Shown here piece by piece: positions 56,842 to 64,000 of a stretch of DNA of 64,000 bases; the stretch's first letter is position 1, and the number at the start of each line of letters is the position of its first letter. Origin of the DNA: Cyclospora cayetanensis (Eukaryota > Apicomplexa > Conoidasida > Eucoccidiorida > Eimeriidae); assembly GCF_002999335.1 (NCBI RefSeq), contig NW_020312751.1:107422-171421 (forward strand), written 5' to 3'. Made by a program: the position numbers and the translations under genes. Under the pieces are notes generated by a model. It was not told the DNA's origin and did not search any database. It saw only the letters and a list, made by a program, of their open reading frames with translations.

Positions 56842-58276
56842 CTAGAGCTCTTCGGCGGAGGCATTAGGCTGCACACTGAGCTCCTCCAAATCCAAAGAGG
56901 GCTCTGGGTCGAGCTCTGCATCGAAGCTAAGCCCCTCAATATCATCAATTTCTACGGCTGCGTAGTTGGAGCCAGCATTAAAGGTAACTAGATAATCCTG
57001 GGGGTTTCCCTTTAGCGTGCCAATGCGTTTACGATGGTAGAGGCGAAGGCGGAACTGCTGCTTTATCCACTCGTTGATAATTTTCAAGCGATTTCCCAGC
57101 TCGTCCTCTGACAGATCATCTTCCTTCACCCTAGGCTGCTCTGCGTATTCCGCGACAAGGTCCTCAGCAGTCAGCAAAAACCGCCGTGGCACAGGGTCGC
57201 CTTTGTGCTCATGTTGCCTCCTCGCAAGTGCCCTTTCTTTATCCCACACGTGCTTGTCCGCAGCCTCGCGCAACTCCACAAACATTGAAGGAACCTGCAG
57301 TGCCACTGGAGGCATTCTAGTGGCGTCATAAGCTCGCCGCAGCAGCTTAGAATCGGCTGGTGCCTTCTTTGGACCGCTCAGGAGGCTACGGTATATAGCT
57401 TCATTTATGCATTCCAGAGCGCCGTGATATTTGGGCCTACGAGCAAAGACAGAGCGATACCGCATCACTCTAGCGTGTTCTGCCAAGCGGCCTATCTGCA
57501 GGAAGAATCAAAGACTTAATATTCAGTCAGCATGGAGAAGGCGTAACCGGAAGTGCAACTCAGCTTACGCAGTCTGCAGGCGTGGGACAAAAATTTTGTC
57601 AACGAGTTCATGCAACTTTTGTGATTCCTCAGCATGCTCAGCTAGAGGATGATCTACATCCTATAGGCACCAAACACACCGCACTAGAAAAGGTTTCTTC
57701 ACACCTAGAACAAAACGCAGAGGAGCTGCCCACAACAGAGACAATCCACAACTAATAAAGATCTCATGAGCTCCCTATAAAACTTTCGCACACATCTCAC
57801 ACTGCTAGACGAACGCTAATTCTTTGATGAGGACAAAACACGATTCTTACCTGGCCAAAGGATTCCAGAAAGGACGATAAAATTTTGTTAAGCTGTGTCC
57901 TGGCTTGCGACTGCGAATCAATGATATTTTTCTTACGTGCTGCAGAGCCCCTCAAAGAATTGGACGCTTGACTCGCATCCTTCTCCGTTCCTTGCTCTGC
58001 GCTTTCACCACCCTCCTGAGACTTATCGGGAGCCTCTATTTCTGCATCTCCTGTCGGCCCTGCGCCGGAAATGCCGTCGTCCCCTTTTTCGCGTGACTCG
58101 TCTTCCACGTAATCTTCATCGCCAGGGAACTCCTGGGCGTTCGCTACACAGAGTCCGAAGGTGCATGTACTGTTCATCAGCCCAACTGGACAGTTGGAGT
58201 CCCAGGATATCAGGGGGACACTAGCAGTAAGGAGAGCCACCACAACACGGCATCGCACGAGCTTTGAGACAGTCAT
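56842..58276 (-). CDS. Secreted protein of unknown function, three exons (58276-57851, 57660-57569, 57469-56842)
   Basis: Exon 1 starts at an ATG and begins with a signal peptide (VRCRVVVALLTASVPLISW), followed by an acidic, Gly/Glu-rich region and the helical QARTQLNKILSSFLESFGQ. It ends at an ideal donor, CAGGTAAGA. Exon 2 reads DVDHPLAEHAEESQKLHELV then DKIFVPRLQT. Exon 3 reads MRYRSVFARRPKYHGALECI, a long charged helical middle (VWDKERALARRQHEHKGD) and an acidic C-terminus ending NASAEEL. About 381 residues. The strongest exon 3 acceptor by eye (CTTCCTGCAG) does not keep phase, but one 17 nt further in does, so the second junction is uncertain. No family recognised; a coccidian secretory-pathway protein is the best description. 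Confidence 0.6.
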
Positions 58277-59158
58277 TGCTCCGGGAGAACAGCTTAAATA
58301 AACCTTTGAAGCACGCGTCGAAGCAGTTGGAGGGGGAAGGAACCGATCTAGAACGCCCCTCTCCAGGGCCTCGCACGGTCGAGCGAAGACGGGGGAGGAG
58401 AGGCTGATGTAGCGGTAGATGAGCCTCAGCGGGAGGAAGCAAAGACCACTGTCAACGCATAATGCTGTTTCCAAAAAACACGAATTCTGAGGAAACACTG
58501 CTGCCCCAGCACGGGGGTCCGAGTGACTAGCATTCGGTGTCCCGGTAAGCCTTCTTCGCTGCTAAAAGGAATGAGACGAGGAACTGGCAAGTCCTGTTGG
58601 TGCCCCCTCGTCTTGTATCAACACTCTCTATTGGTGTTTATGGACAGTGTATAGCAGGAGAAATAAGCCTCTTGAGCCACTCGGCACTACCCAAGAGTGC
58701 TATAGGGGTAGCTGCCAATGCAATCGCTCTCGTAACCAGTGCACTACAAGGGAAGGGAACCCACCAAGAACATGGCCAATCCCCACTAAAATACGGCAAT
58801 GTCTTAATTTTATTATAAACTGATAAGTTCGGAAACACTGACTTCGATGTCAGCCAAGCTCTAGCTCATTGCACTGCCTTGACTGAAAAGCTGCATCCCC
58901 CATGGGCATCGGCATGTGTTCAGCACCATTTGTCGATAGCGCAAGGCATGGATCGAAACCAGTTGTTCACATCCTTTTCTTCACAGATATATTAAAATAA
59001 TTCCAAAGGGTTTAGTGTACTAGACGTCGTAGTCAGCAAGTCACAAGCAATGCAGTTTAGAATGCCATTGGGATTGCAATGCGAGCGTACGCATTACCCT
59101 AGCGGATCTTTGCTTTGTAGTATTTTGAATTAAAATTCCACTGCCCTATCTTTTATAG
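58277..59158. other. Intergenic; 5' exons of the next gene probably lie here
   Basis: No confident gene. The exon at 59159 needs an upstream phase 0 donor and start codon, which I could not place. Confidence 0.35.
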
Positions 59159-59883
59159 CTTCAAGTGACAGACTTCAAGCAGCTTCAGAATTGCCCTAGG
59201 CGGCCTGCTGTGTGAGGAAGTGCTCGGGGGTTCCTAGTTGCTGATGACTCCAGAAGCTACCCGTTGATCAGCTAACTGCTAGGACTACACGCCGCACTTG
59301 CTCGCCGTTATCCCCTGATGTTCGTAACGCTGGGTCTTTATATACAGGGTAGTACGTCCCACGTTAGCAGACAGCAAAAACGAACTTGTGTTAGAAATAA
59401 ACTATCAGCCTGCCTCGCAAATTCATGCAATTGATGCTCTTTCTGTCAATTTGCTAAAGCTTGCTGCTTGTACATGTTGATGGCTTGTTCTCACAGGCAA
59501 GCTCACCCAGAAGAAAAGGTGAAACTCGAACAGCCTTGCACTAAAAATAAGGTAGCGCGTCCAACCGACCTGCACCAGAAGCCGGAAGGGCATGAGCGGG
59601 TGACGTTGTCATATGCTGCCCTCTGTAGTGCAGAAGTAATTTAATCTTTTGTCAGCGAATCGAAGTCTTGTGCATCAAGACGCAGGGAAGGGTGGAACAG
59701 ACGCATGTACAATGGCAAGAAAATGTTTGTAAATCTTTGGACAAAATGAAAAGAAAATTGAAAAGCAGGCATTATTTTGCAGGCCACGACTTGACTCCGT
59801 ACAGGATATTTGTGCGAACGAAATTATCTTACGAAGAATTTATAATATCCTTCAGAGCGAAGAAAGTCGGCAGCCATATATGA
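59159..59883 (+). CDS. Unrecognised small gene, three consecutive 3' exons (59159-59211, 59497-59551, 59656-59883)
   Basis: Three exon-like pieces join with consistent phases (0, 2, 0). LQVTDFKQLQNCPRRPAV ends at donor GTGAGG. QAHPEEKVKLEQPCTKNK follows acceptor TTCTCACAG and ends at donor AAGGTAGCG. The last exon, after CTTTTGTCAG, reads RIEVLCIKTQGRVEQTHVQW, then LDKMKRKLKSRHYFAGHDL, and ends FIISFRAKKVGSHI with a TGA. Each frame is the only open one through its exon, and the amino-acid composition is normal. The 3' part is basic and helical. No family recognised; the start is missing. The second intron has a nested in-frame donor (see findings). Confidence 0.55.
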
Positions 59884-60432
59884 CTTAGGTTCACGCGGGC
59901 CGTCGTTGTAGGGAGACCGTTCAACACGATAAGGCCCGCCGTATGACTTACTTTACCGATTTGGGGGAGCACATAGTAATTGAGACTAAACAACTTTATA
60001 TGCAGAAACTCTTAAAGTTGTTGTGGGGCTGATACTGGTCGGCTATGGGACAGCAGGAAACCAGAAAAGAAAGATAGAGGGGCACTGAAGGGCACTGCTG
60101 AAGGCGGTATACCACTGAAAACACTCGACCAAGCTACTGGGGGTTTCGCTTTTGGAGATATTCAGTCTTCTCTAAGAGGCTCTGTATGACGCTGTTAGTC
60201 GCGCTGCGCAAATCCGGTATTTTACATTTTACACGTAGAAAAAAAGCCAGCTGCTTTTCCCCAGTACGGAGGTATTGAGGCTCTGAGATGGCTCTCTACA
60301 AGTATGAAGTGCCGGAAAACCAGTATAATGTGTTACTCTTGTAGCATAGGAGCATTTCGAGGAATGTGGAGGCAGAGGCATGAGCAAAGTCCGCACACAT
60401 CAAAATAAGAAAGCACTGCAACCACACGAACG
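59884..60432. other. Intergenic between convergent genes
   Basis: No feature recognised. Confidence 0.5.
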
Positions 60433-63400
60433 TTAGTGCGATGGGCGCTTCCTAAGTATGCGTTGCGGATGTGGGGGAGTAAACTGCTCTACTTGACGAG
60501 ATCGGCGGTAGGGGTTAACTGCTGGGCCGATGCCGAGTACACGCGGCTCATGATTATTGGTGGTGGTGAGTCGCCTTCCCCAGCGATTGGCTTCGGCCGC
60601 CAGTGCTTGTCTTTCTGAAGCATCCAAGGAAGCTGATTCGGAAACCATGGTGACCTGTTCTTCCCGTATAGGGGTCGAGGTGGCAGAAAGGGAGCGCCAC
60701 CATGTCGGCGAAATAATAATGTTGCCTCCATAGGATAAATGCAGCTCGTTTTTTGATATCTCTCCTGATGCCTCTGCATTTGCATTGTCTTCATCTGCAG
60801 TTCCGAGGACGCTGCGTCCACGAATATATCCCATAACGGCGTGCGACATCTCATTTCGCGCTTTCTGTGGAGCAGGCTTGTGAGTCAATCCTGGTTTAAT
60901 TTGTCCCAAGATAAAGTTCGCACTACGCAAGGCATCGAAAACGTGCTTGCTCAATGGCTCAGAAGAACCACCAGGTTGCTGCTTCAAGTTCTGTTCATCG
61001 GTTTCCTCAGCCTTCAGAGGCGGTAGGCCCTGGTTCTGCGCACGCTGGCTTGCGCGAACTAATGGCCGTTTGCTGAAATAAAAGGCAGAGTTAGCATGGA
61101 TTCCGAGTAATTTAGACCTCTTACGAGCAGAAGCTCTTACTCCTTGAGTGAACTGAGGATTGGGCGTAGCTGAGGTCAATGCACCGCATTGCACCTCGCT
61201 CGTAGGCGGCGCATATCCTGGTGCCTCACAGTAACTCCTTTGTTTTATATGCTGCGCGTAGATTTCACCTGGATCTGTGGGCTTTGCTTCTACTGAAGCC
61301 TCTCCGCTGAAAATCGAACGGAGGGGGGTCAGAGCAGAATGCGGCTTTTCTTGATTCACTGTTTTCTCGAGAGTGATCCCACATCCGGACGAAAAGATAG
61401 TGGGTCTATATACATCATTTTGCTCCATGGGCTTCAGTGGCTCTTTGTTTGCAGCCTCTGAGTGATTCCCAGATCGAATTACGTTGTGCTTGCTGCCTTC
61501 ATGTGTGAAGAGGCTTCGGTTGTTAACATCGCCTGGATGTGGCGTCTTCTCAGGGGGATTGTAGGATAGATCATCCGGTTCAGACTCCTCAGTGCACTGC
61601 GGAGGGGATAGCAGATTATTTGATATGCTTAGGCCCCCGGATATTTTACGCTGAGGTGTAGAGGACAATGTGCATTCCCGAATGAAGGGTCCGTGAGCAA
61701 CAGAGAGTTCTGAAACCTTCGAAATAGCGCAGGGGCTCACTTTTGAATCACTCTTCCAATCCAGCAAAGAACGTTTATGCTGGGGAAGAACGGGTTTCGT
61801 AGTGCCAGCACCTGGCTTTCCGCAAGCTTCTGTATTGGAAAGGGCGTTTATTGTACGCTTTCTCTCAAGACGCTTTGTAGGAGCAAAAGTGCTGGTAGAT
61901 TGCTTTTCCACTGACGATGAGGGTTCCATGGACGCCTTTCCATCTTGGCCTGTAACAGATGTTACCGATTTCTCCAAGCTGTGCTTTGGCCGCAGAGGAG
62001 TGGTCGTTTTGTTCGTGCGCCCTGCAAAATTATGCGTGCAACGCAGCAATACAATACTACTTGTGGATATTGCAGCTCTTGCATCAAAGGCATTGTAGCT
62101 AAAATGATGGTTACATACCTTGAGACTTCGCTGGTTTTACGGTAAAACGCGTTACTGGAGGATGGGGAAGCCGATGGAAGGAATCTTGACTGCCTCCTTC
62201 GGAATAGACAGGCGCGCCTTCATTCTCCATATTTGGATTCTCAATCGCTTGCGACGAACGAAGGAGCTTTTCGGATTTCACTCCACCTCCTCCTTCTTTG
62301 CCTAGTCCAGATATAGCATCCCTTTTCATACGACGCACAATCGACGCGGCGTGTACCCACGTCCTTACTTCCCGGCCTCGCCATGCTGCTTGCACTTGGA
62401 CTGCCTGTTAGAATCCACAAAGTCCACAGTCGCACACTCAAACACACTGTCCAACAGAAATTGAACATTAGATGAAAGTGTTGTCTCTCAACATCCCTCT
62501 ACGGTCAAAATGGACAGATGCTCACCATGCTTTCTTCCAGAGTGGTGAAAATCTTTTTCGGGGTTATGCGTTGCTTCGTTGCTGAATGAGCTGCCATACG
62601 TGAAGGGTCAAGGAGAAACGACTTCCGTGCCAGGCCTCGCTTTGATCTGATACCTTCTTTAGAGTAGGAAGCAATCAATGAGGGTGGGGGTGGTGGTGAC
62701 TGAGTACTTGTAAAGATACTAGGAGTCAACCCGGCACTACTTGGCTTCGGTTCCCTGCAGATCATTTCAGAACGAAGCCACTGTGGCTCTGCACCAGCAT
62801 CACCAGCCTTTTTCCATGCATGTACATTTTCTCCAATCAGCACTTTTTTTCGTGGAAGCGCACCATCGAGCCCAGTTGTGGAAGCTAAGGGCTCGTCAAG
62901 GGCGACCAAACGAGGCAGGCTGACAAGAGGGATCGAATCAGTAGGTCTGGAATGCAGCGAACCCTGGTCCCGCACTGGAGCGCCTGTCACTTGGTTCAGA
63001 TTATTGTATCCCTGACTGCCATGGCGTGCAGGCCATGCAACAACAGGTGCGTCGGGTCGCTGCTTCAGCGACTGAGGGGACACGGATGGCCTGGGTGCCA
63101 CCTTGCGTGCAAGCTTCTTGGACTCTGCAGTGCGTGTTTGAGACCCCTTCAGCTGATCTTTGCCAAATGGTGACACCACTTCCTCCATACACCGAGGGAT
63201 ATCGTATGCAGCAAGAGCTGAACAATGGGCGCCTGGATGTGGAAACGGTGAACCGGATGAAGGCTTCTCGATTTCCCTGCTGAATTCGAGACCCACAAAA
63301 CCATGCAGCTGCAAAATCTGTTCGGCGCCTGCACACGAAGGCAATACATACATTACAGAAATTTCCATAATGTGCACAGCTCTTCAATCAAGTAATGCCG

Positions 63401-63485
63401 ACGTTCGCCATCGTACTGCAGTGAAGCGAACTTTACCCCGGTAGAACAGCCGACTACCTACTATGCGAATATCCCCAGGTCCAAG
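60433..63485 (-). CDS. IQ-motif (calmodulin-binding) protein, 3' four exons; 5' end not found
   Basis: Exons 63485-63437 (start of this piece uncertain), 63328-62526, 62404-62119 and 62021-60433, joined in phases 1, 0 and 1. At least 907 residues. The first pieces read LGPGDIRIVGSRLFYRG then AEQILQLHGFVGLEFSREIE. The third exon opens with an IQ motif, VQVQAAWRGREVRTWV, matching IQxxxRGxxxR, so a calmodulin or myosin-light-chain-like partner is expected. The remainder is long, polar and Pro/Ser/Arg-rich with no other domain I recognise, and the C-terminus is basic (PYRRSRQVEQFTPPHPQRIL). This architecture is common in cytoskeletal scaffold proteins, which is only a suggestion. The donors GTAAAG, GTGAGC and GTATGT are all good. 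Upstream exons probably lie at or beyond the right window edge. Confidence 0.7.
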
Positions 63486-64000
63486 CTACTAAGCTGCTTT
63501 ATATTGCACCAATAGTTTGGAAGAAACATGAGGGCTGCGGAATTATTGGCAACACGGGGTGCAAAGCATTGTTCGACAATCGCCGCTAGTTGGCCAGGAG
63601 AACATGAGGAAAACAAAAAACCGCAAAAATTTAAAGGACGAAACAAAACACTACACGTGCATGAGGTCGTAGGCAACAACCCAAAAACAACGCCAAGCAT
63701 TGAAGCGGGGAACAAACTGGTACGCCAAAACAACAAAAAAGACACTCTGGCCTTCGCTCCAGACGCACCCTCGACACTCCCACCCTTCGAAGCCTCAGCT
63801 GCGCCCTTCACACGCTCGGCCTCCTCCTTCGTTAAAGGTCCAAACGCAACGCCATCCCCAACATGCGCACTACGATCTGCTGCAGCTCCTCTCGACGCTG
63901 CAGACGAACTCGCCAAAGCGCCTCCTGCCTTCGCTCCAGACGCACCCTCGACACTCCCACCCTTCGAAGCCTCAGCTGCGCCCTTCACACGCTCGGCCTC
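63461..64000 (-). CDS. Partial gene with 59-residue tandem repeats, runs in from right edge
   Basis: Open from the window edge to a stop at 63461-63463. The first 84 residues are tandem copies of an Ala/Gly/Glu/Lys-rich 59-residue unit (starts EAERVKGAAEASKGGSVEGA). After 63750 the style changes abruptly to hydrophobic sequence (FLLFWRTSLFPASMLGVVFG), which is either a membrane-anchor C-terminus or, more likely, intron read-through past an unrecognised donor. It overlaps the first placed exon of the IQ-motif gene on the same strand, so it could also be an upstream exon of that gene. Confidence 0.4.
   Translation of the reverse strand, partial: EAERVKGAAEASKGGSVEGASGAKAGGALASSSAASRGAAADRSAHVGDGVAFGPLTKEEAERVKGAAEASKGGSVEGASGAKARVSFLLFWRTSLFPASMLGVVFGLLPTTSCTCSVLFRPLNFCGFLFSSCSPGQLAAIVEQCFAPRVANNSAALMFLPNYWCNIKQLSSLDLGIFA
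63750..64000 (-). repeat. 177-bp tandem repeat, at least 1.4 copies
   Basis: The 74 bases at 63927-64000 are identical to 63750-63823. The period is 177 bp (59 codons). The array continues beyond the window. Confidence 0.95.

Noticed and set aside
1..64000. CRISPR arrays, bacterial mobile elements, rRNA and U-snRNA genes
   Set aside because: Looked for direct repeats with regular spacers, transposase frames and conserved RNA motifs; none seen apart from the single tRNA.

Overview
The window looks like nuclear DNA of an eimeriid coccidian (Eimeria or Cyclospora type). The evidence is GC-balanced sequence, very long exons full of CAG-encoded Gln, Ala and Ser homopolymers, ordinary GT-AG introns of about 90-400 nt, a eukaryotic tRNA with internal A and B boxes, and eukaryote-only proteins (MED31, SNW/SKIP, acyl-protein thioesterase, SET, kelch, TPR and IQ proteins). 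Gene-dense stretches alternate with multi-kilobase stretches that hold no clear gene but carry diverged repeats, which fits the repeat-rich/repeat-poor mosaic known from Eimeria chromosomes. No bacterial operon, CRISPR array or insertion sequence was seen.

Layout. 1-499 (-): 5' part of a Mediator MED31 gene cut by the window edge. 1056-1127 (+): tRNA-Gln(UUG). 2.9-5.8 kb and 19.3-21.2 kb: two diverged copies of one duplicated segment carrying matching minus-strand coding pieces. 7.0-16.2 kb (+): a two-exon gene for a ~2851-residue protein with kelch-like repeats followed by polyQ and Arg/Ser-rich tracts; its intron is a (TG)n/TATG microsatellite. 22.8-24.7 kb (+): a polytopic membrane protein that may be a catalytically degenerate relative of sphingomyelin synthases. 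26.2-27.3 kb (+): probable unrecognised exons. 27.5-32.3 kb (-): a ~1557-residue alpha-solenoid, possibly a karyopherin. 35.4-39.6 kb (+): an 11-exon SNW1/SKIP splicing factor gene, reconstructed in full with consistent phases. 40.5-41.3 kb (+): exon-like sequence. 41.3-43.5 kb (-): SET-domain methyltransferase of the SETD3/LSMT type. 45.8-46.9 kb (-): acyl-protein thioesterase with a signal/transit-like extension. 46.9-52.8 kb: repeat-bearing, gene-poor. 52.9-53.7 kb (+): TMEM42/EamA-like membrane protein. 53.8-55.7 kb (+): three-exon TPR protein. 56.8-58.3 kb (-): three-exon secreted protein of unknown function. 59.2-59.9 kb (+): three consecutive exons of an unrecognised small gene. 60.4-63.5 kb (-): IQ-motif protein. 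63.5-64.0 kb (-): partial gene with 59-residue tandem repeats.

Functionally the recognisable set is housekeeping: transcription (MED31), splicing (SNW1), translation (tRNA), lipid-modification turnover (thioesterase), protein methylation (SET) and possibly nuclear transport. No shared pathway is evident. The parts worth a second look are the kelch/polyQ/RS giant protein, the degenerate synthase-like protein, the duplicated minus-strand gene, the two-start thioesterase, three perfect hairpins, and several places where alternative splice sites keep the frame. Introns were inferred by eye from GT-AG sites, phase and protein similarity; no RNA evidence was available.
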